The notes: generated from the sequence alone by a model not told the origin. 64,000 nucleotides of DNA from Myxococcales bacterium (GCA_016712525.1 JADJQX010000006.1:806001-870000), one strand, 5' to 3'; positions 24,700-34,219 are shown, counted from the first letter of the stretch. Translations and numbers: made by a program.

Positions 24700-26406
24700 A
24701 TGCCGAAGAACACCATGGGAATGCACAGAATCCTCGCCGTCGCCGCGGCCGCCATCATCCCGCTCGCCGTCGCGTGCTCCGTGACCACCAACACGACGGC
24801 GGTACAGTGCACTTCGGAGGCGGAGTGCCTCTCGAAGGGCCCCGAGTTCGCCGGAACGACCTGCGACGCGAAGACGCGCACGTGCGTGCCGGCCCCCACC
24901 GATCAGGGGCTCTGCAAGACGAACCAGGAGTGTATCGACGCAGCCGGAGGCGCCCCGGCGATATGCCGCAAGCGCGACCGCAAATGTGCGCCGCTGGTAA
25001 CGCCGGAGTGCCCCACGGTGCTCGCTCAGCCCGGTGAGATCGCCAACGACAACGCGATCGTCATCGGAGCGATCTCGCCTGCGGGCGCCGACGCCCTCGG
25101 CGACATCTTCGAGCTCTCGATGTCTCAGGCCCAGCTCGACTTCGCCAAGCAGTCACGAGGTCTGGCTCCCGCCCCTGGAACGACCGACTCGAGGCCGCTC
25201 GTCATCCTGTCGTGCCGCGAGTTCAACGCCGGGGGCTTCCCGGCGCTCATCACGGCGGCAAGACACCTGGCTGACGTGGGTGTCCCCATCGTGGTGGGCC
25301 CCGCCGACCCGGCCAACGCCGCGGCCGTCGCTACTCAGGTTTTCGTACCCGCCAATATTCTCACGATCCTCCCAACGGGCATCGTTTCGTCCCTCGGTGG
25401 TATTCCGCGCCCCGATACCCCTCTCGTCTGGTCGATCTCGCCGACCGAGAAGCAGGCCGCGATCACGTCCGGGGCGCTGGTCACCAAGGAGCTCGAGCCG
25501 AAGCTGAGAGCCGAGGGCATCACGGGTCCGATCCGCGTCGCCATGGTCGTCGAGGACAACCTCAACGGGCAGTCGGCGGCGGACCTGATGGAGCGTCAGC
25601 TCAACTTCAACGGAAAGTCAGCCGCTCAGAACTCCTCGGACGGGAACTACCTCCGCGTGAACATCGGGGACCTTATCGACCCGATCGGTAACCCCGCGCC
25701 CGAGGCGAAGATCTCGGCGGCCCTCGGCGCCGTGTTCGGGTTCAAGCCGCACATCATCTTTCATTCGTACGCGCCGCTGGCGATCGCTCGCACGTTCTTC
25801 CCCCTCGCTCTCGGGTGGCCCGGCGGTGTTCCCCTGCCGTACCATATCGACACGATCGGGACGCTTGGCGCGTTCGAGCCGCTGTTCAGCATTTTGAACC
25901 TCGTCCAGCCGCTGCAAAAGCGCGTGTTCTCCTACCAGAATCACGTGCTCCCCGCGGATGACGCTCGCGCACAACAGTGGATCATCAAGATTCGGAGCAC
26001 GTTCCCCCAGCTCCGCACGAGCCCGCAGGTCGAGGGCTCGATCGTGTGGTCGTGGTACGACGCGGTGTATGCCGCGGCCTACGGGATCGTCGCGAACGGG
26101 AACAAGCCGCTCTCGGGGGACAGCATCGCGCGCCTCATCCCGAGCCTGGTCCAGCCTGGCACGCAGGTGAACACGGGGACGGACGACATCTCCAAGGCCT
26201 TCTCGCAGCTCGGCAGCGGGGCGGGAATTCAGCTCCAGGGCCTGTCCGGCAACATGGACATGGATCCGCGTACGGGATTCACCACATACGACGTAGAAAT
26301 GAGCTGCCCCCGGGTCAAGGATGGTAAGGTCATCGCCTTCGGGCCGTCTGGCTTCTACACCGAGAAGGGTACGCCGGTCGGAAACGTCGAGGCCTGCGGC
26401 AAATGA
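24700..26406 (+). CDS. type-I periplasmic-binding-fold lipoprotein
   Basis: A 568-residue lipoprotein (MPKNTMGMHRILAVAAAAIIPLAVAC, lipobox AVAC). After two small Cys modules (CTSEAECLSKG..TCDAKTRTC and CKTNQECID..ICRKRDRKC), residues ~110-560 resemble branched-chain amino-acid binding proteins: IVIGAISPAG at the first strand, VGVPIVVGPADPANAAAV, the hinge YQNHVLP, and VEGSIVWSWYDAVYAAAYGI. No permease or ATPase is adjacent, so it is more likely a sensor or binding lipoprotein than a transporter part. Ligand unknown. Its last codons overlap the methyltransferase start (ATGA). Confidence 0.75.
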   Translation: MPKNTMGMHRILAVAAAAIIPLAVACSVTTNTTAVQCTSEAECLSKGPEFAGTTCDAKTRTCVPAPTDQGLCKTNQECIDAAGGAPAICRKRDRKCAPLVTPECPTVLAQPGEIANDNAIVIGAISPAGADALGDIFELSMSQAQLDFAKQSRGLAPAPGTTDSRPLVILSCREFNAGGFPALITAARHLADVGVPIVVGPADPANAAAVATQVFVPANILTILPTGIVSSLGGIPRPDTPLVWSISPTEKQAAITSGALVTKELEPKLRAEGITGPIRVAMVVEDNLNGQSAADLMERQLNFNGKSAAQNSSDGNYLRVNIGDLIDPIGNPAPEAKISAALGAVFGFKPHIIFHSYAPLAIARTFFPLALGWPGGVPLPYHIDTIGTLGAFEPLFSILNLVQPLQKRVFSYQNHVLPADDARAQQWIIKIRSTFPQLRTSPQVEGSIVWSWYDAVYAAAYGIVANGNKPLSGDSIARLIPSLVQPGTQVNTGTDDISKAFSQLGSGAGIQLQGLSGNMDMDPRTGFTTYDVEMSCPRVKDGKVIAFGPSGFYTEKGTPVGNVEACGK

Positions 26407-27194
26407 CGGGCCAGACGGGCCAAGAGGTAGCCTCGAATCGCGACTGGTCGAAGTTCGGCTTCGACCAGTTCACCTGCACGTCGGGGGCGCGCTTGGCCCA
26501 CTTCGCGGGGTCGGCTCGCGGAAAGTCGGTGCTCGACGTCGGCGCGGGGACGGGGTCGGTCGCGATCGCGGCGGCCCGCCTCGGCGCTGATGTGACCGGC
26601 ATAGAGCTCGTTCAGGCGCTCATCGATCGCGGCGTGGCGAACGCGAGCCTCGCCGAGGTCGACGTGCGATGGCAACAAGGGAACGCCCAGACGTTACCCT
26701 TCCCGGACGCCCATTTCGATATCTGCACGTCCCAGTTCGCGCACGTCTTCATGCCCGACCCCGCGCTCGCGGCACGCGAGATGTTGAGGGTCACGAAGCC
26801 AGGCGGTACGGTCGCCCTCTCGGTCTATCTTTGGAAGTCGTGCGTAAGCGAAATAAGTGACGTGATCTCGAGGTACGTTGGGTACGCGCCCGGCAAAGAG
26901 CCTCGCCCCTGGGACTGGGGCAAGCCCGACTACGTGATGAGCACGCTTGGCGAAGAGGCTGGCGAGTACTCGTTCGACACCTATACGATCCGCGCTCCCT
27001 ACATGAGCCCACAGCATCATCGCGACCACCTCGAGGCGAGCTGCGCCGACGCAACCGCGCTCCGAGGTCGGCTCGACCCCGCCGCGCTCGCCGCTTTCCG
27101 CCGCGAGGTGGACTCGGTGATCGCGCGATACTACGAGCCTCAGGAGAGCAGTCTCAGGCTCGAAGTCTTGCTGACGAAGATCGTGAAACGCTGA
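26403..27194 (+). CDS. class I SAM-dependent methyltransferase
   Basis: A 263-residue cytoplasmic methyltransferase overlapping the previous stop by four bases. Motif I VLDVGAGTGSVAIAAA binds SAM; the acidic loop VTGIEL and FPDAHFDICTSQFAHVFMPDP (UbiE/Coq5-like motif II-III) follow, then LRVTKPGGTVALSVYLWKS. It looks like a small-molecule or natural-product methyltransferase; UbiE-like menaquinone methyltransferase is possible but the context is a glycosyl/transport cluster. Substrate unknown. It is the hinge between the lipoprotein genes and the sugar-acting genes in this run. Confidence 0.85.
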   Translation: MTGQTGQEVASNRDWSKFGFDQFTCTSGARLAHFAGSARGKSVLDVGAGTGSVAIAAARLGADVTGIELVQALIDRGVANASLAEVDVRWQQGNAQTLPFPDAHFDICTSQFAHVFMPDPALAAREMLRVTKPGGTVALSVYLWKSCVSEISDVISRYVGYAPGKEPRPWDWGKPDYVMSTLGEEAGEYSFDTYTIRAPYMSPQHHRDHLEASCADATALRGRLDPAALAAFRREVDSVIARYYEPQESSLRLEVLLTKIVKR

Positions 27195-27251
27195 CGCCGA
27201 ACGAAGGTGTGGGCTCGCCGCGGGTTTGCCGCGGGCAGCCGAGGGGAAGCA

Positions 27252-28457
27252 ATGTCAGAAGTCGAATCGGAGAGCCTCGATGGCTTTCCCATGGGTTTCG
27301 TCGTCGGTCTCGCGTCGTCGGGCCATCAAGTCGAAGGGGACAACCGCGACTCCGACTGGTGGGAGTTCGAGACACTCCCCGACTCGGGCTGCGTCGAGCC
27401 TTCCGGGAGGGCCGTCGAACACTTTTTGAGATACCGCGACGATATCCGGCTATTTCGCGATCTCGGAATGACGGCGTATCGGTTCTCGGTCGAGTGGAGC
27501 CGCGTCGAGCCCAAGGAGGGACAGTTCGACCCCGCTGCCATCCGGCACTACGTCGACGTGGTGCGGGCATGCCGGGAGAGCGGCATCTTCCCGATGGTGA
27601 CGTTGAGCCACTTCAGCATGCCGGCATGGATCTGGCGTGAAGGCGGCTGGACCTCCTCTCGCGCACCCGAGGCCTTTCGCCGCTTCGTGGAGCACGTCGT
27701 CCCCCAACTCGGGACCGAGGTCGGTGCCTACTGCACCTTGAACGAGCCCAATTTGCCGATGTGCGCCTTCTACGACCGAAAGGGTGAACGCTTTCACAAG
27801 GTGAACGGCCTGGAAATGCCCTTCCCCATGTGCCACGCCCAAGAATCTCGAGATGTCCAGCTCGAGGCCCACCGCCTCGCCGTACGTGCCGTACGCGCCG
27901 CCTCGTCCGCCCCGGTGGGGATGACGCTGAACATGAGCGAGTACGTCGCCGTCGACGGCGGGGAATCGAAGGTGGAAGAGATTCGCCGTGAGTGCGAGGA
28001 CGTATTCCTCGAGGCGTGCCGCGAGGACGACTTCGTCGGCGTGCAGAACTACGGACGTCGTCTCGTCGGGCCCGAAGGCTTCCGAAAGTGGGAAGGGGAG
28101 GTCGACTTCTTGGGATGCGACTACGCCCCGCAGGCCCTCGACGCATGTCTGCGTCACGCGGCATCGGTCTCGGGCAAGGCGTGCTACGTGACCGAACACG
28201 GGAGCTGCTTTCCTGGCGACGATCGGCGTCGCCGGATGGTCGACGACGCGATGCGTTCGATCGCCCGATGCCTTCGCGACGGGGTCGACGTCCGCGGGTA
28301 CTTTCACTGGTGCGCCTTCGACGCCTTCGAGTGGCGCATCGGATACAAGCTCGACTTCGGCGCCATCGCCGTCGATAGAGAGACTCAGGTACGGTCGCCC
28401 AAGCCGAGCGCCCGTCGGATAGGAGTCATCGCGCGATACCTCGCCGGGCGATCCTGA
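27252..28457 (+). CDS. GH1-family beta-glycosidase
   Basis: A 401-residue glycoside hydrolase family 1 protein. ATG 27252 is preceded by GAGGGGAAG. It has GLASSGHQVEGDNRDSDWW (GH1 aglycone/glycone entry), the acid/base glutamate in CTLNEPN and the nucleophile glutamate in YVTEHGS (the family reads I/V-T-E-N-G; here H replaces N). No signal peptide, so it acts in the cytoplasm. It is ~50 residues shorter than typical GH1 enzymes, but both catalytic motifs are intact. Together with the neighbouring GT1, GT8 and MFS genes it may trim or recycle a glycoside; substrate unknown. Confidence 0.85.
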   Translation: MSEVESESLDGFPMGFVVGLASSGHQVEGDNRDSDWWEFETLPDSGCVEPSGRAVEHFLRYRDDIRLFRDLGMTAYRFSVEWSRVEPKEGQFDPAAIRHYVDVVRACRESGIFPMVTLSHFSMPAWIWREGGWTSSRAPEAFRRFVEHVVPQLGTEVGAYCTLNEPNLPMCAFYDRKGERFHKVNGLEMPFPMCHAQESRDVQLEAHRLAVRAVRAASSAPVGMTLNMSEYVAVDGGESKVEEIRRECEDVFLEACREDDFVGVQNYGRRLVGPEGFRKWEGEVDFLGCDYAPQALDACLRHAASVSGKACYVTEHGSCFPGDDRRRRMVDDAMRSIARCLRDGVDVRGYFHWCAFDAFEWRIGYKLDFGAIAVDRETQVRSPKPSARRIGVIARYLAGRS

Positions 28458-28538
28458 TCCGGGAATGAAAACCGACCTGGCCCGAGCCGACGTCGAGCAC
28501 GACTTCCGAAGCTCGGAGAGACTAGAGGGGATGTGCAC

Positions 28539-29507
28539 ATGAGTGACTACGTCGAGGTCGTCTTCTGCATCGACGACGCGTACGCACTGCCAGCCTCGGT
28601 GACCATGCGCTCGATCCTTGCGACGACGCGCCGGGCGGTCCGTTTTCACGTGGTGGACGGCGGGATCACCCCGTCTAGCGTAGAGAAGCTCGTGGCGTCG
28701 GGTGGCCCGAACGTTCGTATCCTCGCGCCACGAACCGCGTCGAAGGACCTGAACGAGAGCCACCTGTCGTCCTACTGGAGCGGCGTGATACTGCGGCGCC
28801 TCGAGCTACACGAGCTCTTGCCGGACATCGATAGGGTGCTCTCTCTCGATGCCGACCTCCTCGTTCGAGACGATATCGGTCTATTGTGGGATCAGGGGAT
28901 CCGCTCCGACTGTCCGATGCGAATGGCCCTCGCGACGCTCGCGCCCTTTGGGTACAGCGGCCTCTACGAACGCGGCTTCGGAAGACGCACCGCGTACTTC
29001 AACTGCGGGGTCATGGACCTGAACCTGAAGGTCCTGCGCCGCCGAATGCGAGAGGCGGCCGAGATACTGCACAAGTTTCCCGACTTTCTCTTCCCCGAAA
29101 TGGACGCGTTCAACGTCGCCTTTCAGAACGAGATCGATAGGATCGAAGCAAGGTGGCACGTCCAGCTTCATTCGTACTATCGCATGTTCGGTCCCGGGGC
29201 GTCGCCGGCGGAGCTCGGCGGTCTGATCGAGGAAGACGAGGCGCGCGCCGCATCGGAGAATCCCGCCCTCGTGCACTTTCTCGAGCGCTGGAAGCCGTGG
29301 CACGCGGACTCGCAGTCGCACCACGGTGAGCTCGCCAAAGAGTGGGCCGACCACGCCCGCGCGACGGTGTGGCGTGACACTTTGCCGGCGTTCGGTGCTG
29401 CGACGATGCGGTCTCGACTCAAGAAGGAGCTCCGTGACGTGCTCCGCCCGGTCGAGAGCGTGGTCGATGGACGGAGCCTCGTCGAAGAGGTTTTTTCGGC
29501 GCGATGA
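28539..29507 (+). CDS. GT8-family glycosyltransferase
   Basis: A 322-residue glycosyltransferase. ATG 28539 has GAGGGG eight bases upstream; a GTG six bases earlier is in frame. The metal-binding D-x-D motif occurs in LSLDADLLVRDD, preceded by VEVVFCIDDAYALPASVTM (the usual GT8 opening) and followed by YFNCGVMDLNL and HFLERWKPWH (the C-terminal HxxxxxKPW of the family). Retaining transfer of glucose or galactose from UDP-sugar is expected. No membrane helix is seen. It is translationally coupled to malQ (4-base overlap), so it may build or extend the acceptor that MalQ disproportionates. Exact linkage unknown. Confidence 0.85.
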   Translation: MSDYVEVVFCIDDAYALPASVTMRSILATTRRAVRFHVVDGGITPSSVEKLVASGGPNVRILAPRTASKDLNESHLSSYWSGVILRRLELHELLPDIDRVLSLDADLLVRDDIGLLWDQGIRSDCPMRMALATLAPFGYSGLYERGFGRRTAYFNCGVMDLNLKVLRRRMREAAEILHKFPDFLFPEMDAFNVAFQNEIDRIEARWHVQLHSYYRMFGPGASPAELGGLIEEDEARAASENPALVHFLERWKPWHADSQSHHGELAKEWADHARATVWRDTLPAFGAATMRSRLKKELRDVLRPVESVVDGRSLVEEVFSAR

Positions 29508-31102
29508 CAGGCGAGGTGCGTATGTTCGAGGAGCGCGTGTCGGGGATCTTGCTGCACCCGTCGTCGTTGCCGGGGCCGCACGGGTCGGGTGACTTGGGCC
29601 CGTCTGCGTATCACTTCGTGGACTGGCTGCTCGTGGCCGGCCAAAAGCTCTGGCAATGGCTACCCACCGTGCACTCCGGGGAGCTCCAAGCCCAATACTC
29701 GCCCTACATGGCGCTTACGGCCTTCGGAGGTAGTCCGCTCCTCGTCGCGTTGGAGCCGCTCGTCGACCGTGGCTGGCTTCGATCGACGGGTGAGCCTGGA
29801 TTTGGGGCCGGCCGCATCGCGTTTCCCGTCGTCGATGCGTGGCGGACGGCCAGGCTCCGTGAGGCATGGTCGGGATTCGAAGCGGGTGCCACCGGCGAGG
29901 ACCGAAGCGCGTTCTTGGCATGGACGAAGGAAAACGCGAGCTGGCTCGACGACTATGCGCTGTTCATGTCGTGCCAGGGCGCGCATGCTGGCAAACCGTG
30001 GTGGGAGTGGCCACAAGGGCTCGCGTCCCGAGGCGCCGAGGCCCTCGGTCGTGCGAGGGCCGAATACTCCGAGGAGATGCGTTTTTGGCGGTTCGTCCAG
30101 TGGTGCTTCGACTGGCAGTGCCTCGCCCTGAAGACCTACGCGGAGGAGCGCGGGATCGAGATCGTCGGGGATCTCCCGCTCTTCGTCGCCAGGAACAGCG
30201 TCGACCTATGGGTGGCGCCGGAGCTCTTCGTGCTCGACGACGCCGGCCGTCCCACGTGGGAGGCGGGAGTCCCCCCCGACCCGATCGCCCCGGACGGGCA
30301 GAAGTGGGGGCTGCCTCTCTATCGATGGGACAAGATGGCCGAAGATGGCTTCGGTTGGTGGATTCGGCGCGTACGGCGCACACTCCGCTACTGTAACCGA
30401 TTCCGGATCGATCACTTTCGGGGGCTGGCGGCATACTGGGAAATTCCTGCGGATGCTCGTATGGCGTCGGAGGGGCGGTGGGCGCGCGGACCCGGGAGGG
30501 CGTTCGTAGACGCGATCACGGCCGCGGTCGACGGGGCGCCCATCATTGCCGAGGACCTCGCGTTCATCGTCACGGAGGACGTGCACGCCCTGCGTCGCCA
30601 GTACGGAATTCCTGGGATGAAGGTGCTGCTCTACGCATTCGGCGGAGACGCGCGGAACGAGTATCTCCCCCACAACTTCGCACCCGACTGTGTGGCTTAC
30701 ACTGGCACACATGACAATGACACGGCGCGGGGGGCGTGGGACTCGGCGTCGTGGCGGGACCGCCGGTTCATGGCAGCCTACCTGGGGACGGACGGCAGCG
30801 ACGTGCATTGGTGCATGATTCGATCGCTCGCCGCGTCGGTTGCGAGAACGGTGATCTTTCCCTTTCAAGACGTGCTGGGGCTCGGCAGCGAGCACCGCAT
30901 GAACGTCGCCGGCACGGTGAGCGGCGCCAATTGGAGCTGGCGTTTCGAGTGGAGCATGGTCGGACCCGACCCAGCGCGAATGCTGGCCGAGATTACCTCG
31001 AGTAGCGGACGATGCGCCTTCGAGAAGCTCGGCGTCGGCTCCCCATTTGCGCCTCCAGGGCCGCCTGCGGTCGACGACCCGTGGAAAGCCTATCCGTTTT
31101 GA
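29504..31102 (+). CDS. malQ: 4-alpha-glucanotransferase
   Basis: A 532-residue GH77 amylomaltase, full length for the bacterial type. Conserved segments: LLHPSSLPGPHGSGDLG at the N-terminus, RIDHFRG with the nucleophile aspartate, IIAEDLAFI with the acid/base glutamate, and GTHDNDT with the transition-state aspartate. It transfers alpha-1,4-glucan segments between donors and acceptors in the cytoplasm. It starts inside the last codon of the GT8 gene (ATGA). Its presence in this run alongside GT8, GH1 and GT1 is unusual; malQ usually sits with glycogen genes. Confidence 0.93.
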   Translation: MTGEVRMFEERVSGILLHPSSLPGPHGSGDLGPSAYHFVDWLLVAGQKLWQWLPTVHSGELQAQYSPYMALTAFGGSPLLVALEPLVDRGWLRSTGEPGFGAGRIAFPVVDAWRTARLREAWSGFEAGATGEDRSAFLAWTKENASWLDDYALFMSCQGAHAGKPWWEWPQGLASRGAEALGRARAEYSEEMRFWRFVQWCFDWQCLALKTYAEERGIEIVGDLPLFVARNSVDLWVAPELFVLDDAGRPTWEAGVPPDPIAPDGQKWGLPLYRWDKMAEDGFGWWIRRVRRTLRYCNRFRIDHFRGLAAYWEIPADARMASEGRWARGPGRAFVDAITAAVDGAPIIAEDLAFIVTEDVHALRRQYGIPGMKVLLYAFGGDARNEYLPHNFAPDCVAYTGTHDNDTARGAWDSASWRDRRFMAAYLGTDGSDVHWCMIRSLAASVARTVIFPFQDVLGLGSEHRMNVAGTVSGANWSWRFEWSMVGPDPARMLAEITSSSGRCAFEKLGVGSPFAPPGPPAVDDPWKAYPF

Positions 31103-31145
31103 CCGCGCACGTGTGCACCGTTCTCCACGGTGAAGGGTGACGCAC

Positions 31146-32435
31146 ATGTCCAAGGAACCGAAAAAGGCCACCCTAGGGTTCGTGTTCGTCACCCTCTTCC
31201 TCGACGTGCTCGGGATGGGGATCGTCCTCCCGATCGCCCCGAAGTTGATGGCGTCATTTGGCGTCGCCGTCGAGGGATCGAGTCGACTGTATGGGGCGTT
31301 CGTGGCCGTTTACGCCCTGATGCTCTTCGCCTTTTCGCCAGGTCTAGGCGCCCTCTCGGACCGAGTCGGTCGTCGTCCGGTGATACTCTTTTCGCTGGTG
31401 GGCTCGGCTGTTGACTACCTCCTGATGGCGCTCGCGCCGACGCTGTGGTTGCTTTTCCTTGGTCGCGCGCTCTCGGGTCTGACAGGGGCGAGTGCTCCAG
31501 CCGTGGGCGCCTACATCGCCGACGTGACCCCACCCGAGAAGCGGGCCCAGAGCTTCGGCACCATGGGCATGATGTTCGGAATCGGGTTCGTCGTCGGTCC
31601 CATGATCGGCGGGCTCCTCGGCGACCTCGGGGAGCGGACCGGGATCGGTATGCGGCTACCGTTCTTCGTCGCAGCCGCGGTCACGGCCGGCAACGCGGTC
31701 TTCGGGGCATTCGTATTGCCGGAGTCACTCTCCCCCGAGAACCGGAAGGCGTTCGTGTGGTCCAGCGCCAACCCATTCGCGGCGTTGCCTGCCCTACGGC
31801 GCTACCCCGCCGTGTTCGAGTTGGTGGCGGCGCTCTGCGTCCGCCAACTTGGCGAGTACGGCTATCACGCGACGTGGGTCCTGTACACGACCCACAAGTT
31901 CGGCTGGACGATGAGGGACAACGGAATCTCACTGGCCGTCGCTGGCCTGGTGATCGCTTTCGTTCAAGGCTTTGCGCTTCGAAAGCTGATGCCTCGTTGG
32001 GGAGAGCAGAAGGCTGTCGTGGTCGGGTACGGGCTCTCGTTTCTCGCGTACGTGCTCTTCGGTGTCGCAACCTCGGGATGGATGCTCTATGCCATTCTTG
32101 TGGCCACCGGTCTCTCGGAGCTCGCAGGCCCTGCCACGGCGGGCCTTGTTAGCCGCCACGTCCCCGCGAACGAGCAAGGGGCGGTCCAAGGAGCGATCAC
32201 GAGCGTCGGCAGCTTGACCGCCGTCATCGCGCCGGCGATCGCCACGTCGGTGTTCGCGTTCTTCGTCTCTCCTCGCGCACCCCTTCAGTTTCCGGGGGCT
32301 CCGTTCTTCGTAGGGAGTGTATTCGTAGCGATCGCCTTCGCCCTCGTTCAACGCTCATTTCGCAAGCACCCAATCCCCCCGGCTGGCGCCGCGGCGGTGG
32401 AAGGGCCCGCCGCGGCCGAGGTCGGTCCGTCATGA
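31146..32435 (+). CDS. MFS transporter, drug/TetA-like
   Basis: A 429-residue major facilitator protein with twelve predicted helices; start ATG 31146 (GTG 31137 in frame) after AAGGG. Motif A appears as GALSDRVGRRP between helices 2 and 3, and motif C-like GFVVGPMIGGLLG in helix 5 marks the drug/H+ antiporter (DHA1, TetA) group. It probably exports a hydrophobic compound. It is followed by a GT1 glycosyltransferase overlapping by four bases, so the two are produced together; the pair would glycosylate and export the same substrate, or protect against it. A related MFS gene lies at 34220. Confidence 0.88.
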   Translation: MSKEPKKATLGFVFVTLFLDVLGMGIVLPIAPKLMASFGVAVEGSSRLYGAFVAVYALMLFAFSPGLGALSDRVGRRPVILFSLVGSAVDYLLMALAPTLWLLFLGRALSGLTGASAPAVGAYIADVTPPEKRAQSFGTMGMMFGIGFVVGPMIGGLLGDLGERTGIGMRLPFFVAAAVTAGNAVFGAFVLPESLSPENRKAFVWSSANPFAALPALRRYPAVFELVAALCVRQLGEYGYHATWVLYTTHKFGWTMRDNGISLAVAGLVIAFVQGFALRKLMPRWGEQKAVVVGYGLSFLAYVLFGVATSGWMLYAILVATGLSELAGPATAGLVSRHVPANEQGAVQGAITSVGSLTAVIAPAIATSVFAFFVSPRAPLQFPGAPFFVGSVFVAIAFALVQRSFRKHPIPPAGAAAVEGPAAAEVGPS

Positions 32436-33571
32436 ACGTCCTCTTCACCACCCAGCCGGGCATGGGGCATCTCCGCCCCCTCGCGACACTCGCGCGCGGG
32501 CTCATGGCGCGCGGACACGACGTCCGCGTCGCCTGTGCTCCCGGACTCTCTCCTTTGGTGGAGTCCCTTGGGCTTCTACCGATTCCGGCGGGCTACGACT
32601 TTACGATGGCCGAGGCGTCCCGCGCCTTTCCTGACATGCCAGAGGCCGGACCTGCGCGCATGCCGTGGATGATCCCGTTCTTCTATCGCAGGACGGCCGT
32701 GCGCACGGCAAAGGACCTAGTCGCCCTACGAGGCACGTTCCGTCCTGACTTGGTAGTCCGAGACTACCTCGAGCTCGGAGGGGCGCTGTTCGGCGAGCTC
32801 AGTGGGATACCCCACGTCGCCGCTGGCCCCATCTGGTTCCGCGGTGAGCCCGCCGTCAGTGAGAGCCTTCGAGGGGCGTGCGAAGACCTCGGCATCGGCT
32901 CCACGCGCGCCGAGGACGTTCCCTTTCGTTACGGAGCCTTCGCCGCTCAGCCGCCATGGTGGAACGCTCCGAACGAGCTCGTGCCTCCGAACGTGACATA
33001 CGTGCGCCCCGAGGCTCCACCCGCCACGGGGCCGGCCCCCGGCTGGTTGAAAGAGATCGCCCATGAGGCCACGGTCGTTCACGTAACGCTGGGAACTACG
33101 GAGGCCAACCGCACCCCCGGCCTCTACCGCACCATCCTCGACGCGCTCCGTGATGAGCCCGTCGAGGTCGTCGTGTCCGTCGGACGGCCCTATGTTGCAG
33201 ACGAGCTCGGGCCTGTCGCGTCGAACGTCCACGTCCACGAGCTCGTGGAACATGGGCATCTGCTTCCTCGATGCTCCGTGGTCGTGAGCAACGGGGGCTA
33301 TGGGACGGTGATGGCGAGCCTCGCGTGCGGCGTTCCAGGTGTCGTCGTGCCCATCCAGGCCGACCAACCGCGGAATGCTGCCCGCGCGTCGGACCTTGGC
33401 TTTGCCGTGTCCGTGCCGAGACCCGAGTGGTCCGTCGACGCCATTCGGTCGGCGGTTCGGGCGGTGCTCGGTGGTGGGAGCTATCGTGCGGCCGCGATTC
33501 GAGCAAAGGCTGACATTGAGCAGCTTCCCTCGATAGAGGAGATTATCCCGAAGGTCGAGGCGCTCGTATGA
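32432..33571 (+). CDS. GT1-family (macrolide/UGT-type) glycosyltransferase
   Basis: A 379-residue GT-B glycosyltransferase. It begins LFTTQPGMGHLRPLATLARGLMARGHDVRV, the N-terminal acceptor domain of the MGT/UGT group, and carries the donor-binding PSPG-like block SNGGYGTVMASLACGVPGVVVP with QADQPRNAARASDLGFAV after it. The first residue of the usual H/S-G-G motif is N here. Enzymes of this group attach sugars to macrolides, glycopeptides, flavonoids or polyketides. It overlaps the MFS stop by four bases and ends the ten-gene run. Possible role in inactivating or finishing a secondary metabolite is inferred from context. Confidence 0.88.
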   Translation: MNVLFTTQPGMGHLRPLATLARGLMARGHDVRVACAPGLSPLVESLGLLPIPAGYDFTMAEASRAFPDMPEAGPARMPWMIPFFYRRTAVRTAKDLVALRGTFRPDLVVRDYLELGGALFGELSGIPHVAAGPIWFRGEPAVSESLRGACEDLGIGSTRAEDVPFRYGAFAAQPPWWNAPNELVPPNVTYVRPEAPPATGPAPGWLKEIAHEATVVHVTLGTTEANRTPGLYRTILDALRDEPVEVVVSVGRPYVADELGPVASNVHVHELVEHGHLLPRCSVVVSNGGYGTVMASLACGVPGVVVPIQADQPRNAARASDLGFAVSVPRPEWSVDAIRSAVRAVLGGGSYRAAAIRAKADIEQLPSIEEIIPKVEALV

Positions 33572-33602
33572 GACTCGGGGCAGCCGGGATCGGGGGCGTT
33601 CC

Positions 33603-34157
33603 CTAATAGCCCCGTCGAACCCAATCTAGAGCTCGCGCCTCGAGCGCATCGACGAACGCCCGCTTGCCGAGGGCGTAGTCCTTCGCAACCCCGCTGGCCG
33701 CCGCGGCGATAGCCTCCTTCGTGTCGGCGTAGAGCCGCGCTTCGTCCGGGTGTGCGCGTAAGTAGTCCCTCACGGCGAGCTTCGTGAGGACGCTCGGATG
33801 TGCGCGGGGTAGGAGCTGGAGGTGTACTTCGTGCGCGCCTTTGGCGAGGAACGTTATGTCCGGGTCATCGACGTTGCGCTCGTAGATGTAGCCCGCGTCC
33901 CGGAGCGCATCTCTGTCGAAGGGCTCGAGCCGCCTGGTAAGCTCGACGACGATGTCTACGATCGGTTTCGCGGATAGACCAGGAACGGACGTGCTCCCGA
34001 AGTGCTCGACGGCGTGGATGGCGTCGCCGAGACTACGCCTCAACTGATCGGCCTCGAGGTGGAAACGTTCCGCCCAGCCGGGATCATAGGGGAGCACGCG
34101 CACCTCGAGCCTTGGCCATTGGTCTCCGGGGTTGTCGAAGGGGCTCTGTCGCGCCAT
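33603..34157 (-). CDS. GrpB-family protein (nucleotidyltransferase fold)
   Basis: A 184-residue GrpB (UPF0157) protein. The signature VEHFGSTSVPGLSAKPIVDIVVEL carries the GS and D-x-V residues of the pol-beta nucleotidyltransferase superfamily; FLAKGAHEVHLQLLPRAHP and VRDYLRAHPDEARLYADTKEAIA are also family-typical. Function of GrpB is not established; some are fused to CoA kinase or acetyltransferase domains. It is encoded divergently from the MFS gene at 34220, 62 bases apart, and a second GrpB gene lies on the other side of that transporter. It converges on the GT1 gene (31 bases). Confidence 0.85.
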   Translation of the reverse strand: MARQSPFDNPGDQWPRLEVRVLPYDPGWAERFHLEADQLRRSLGDAIHAVEHFGSTSVPGLSAKPIVDIVVELTRRLEPFDRDALRDAGYIYERNVDDPDITFLAKGAHEVHLQLLPRAHPSVLTKLAVRDYLRAHPDEARLYADTKEAIAAAASGVAKDYALGKRAFVDALEARALDWVRRGY

Positions 34158-34206
34158 GTTTGCCTCGCTGTGATGTGGATGGGCTGTACCAGGTCGGGGT
34201 GTCGTG

Positions 34207-34212
34207 TATATT
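34207..34212 (+). promoter_or_regulatory. -10-like hexamer just before the MFS start
   Basis: TATATT lies seven bases before the ATG at 34220, with no Shine-Dalgarno between. A -35 match is weak (TGTACC at 34185-34190, 16-base spacer). If used, the message would begin at the start codon, as proposed at 20888. The divergent GrpB start is only 62 bases away, so both genes may share control. Confidence 0.35.
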
Positions 34213-34219
34213 CTAGTCG

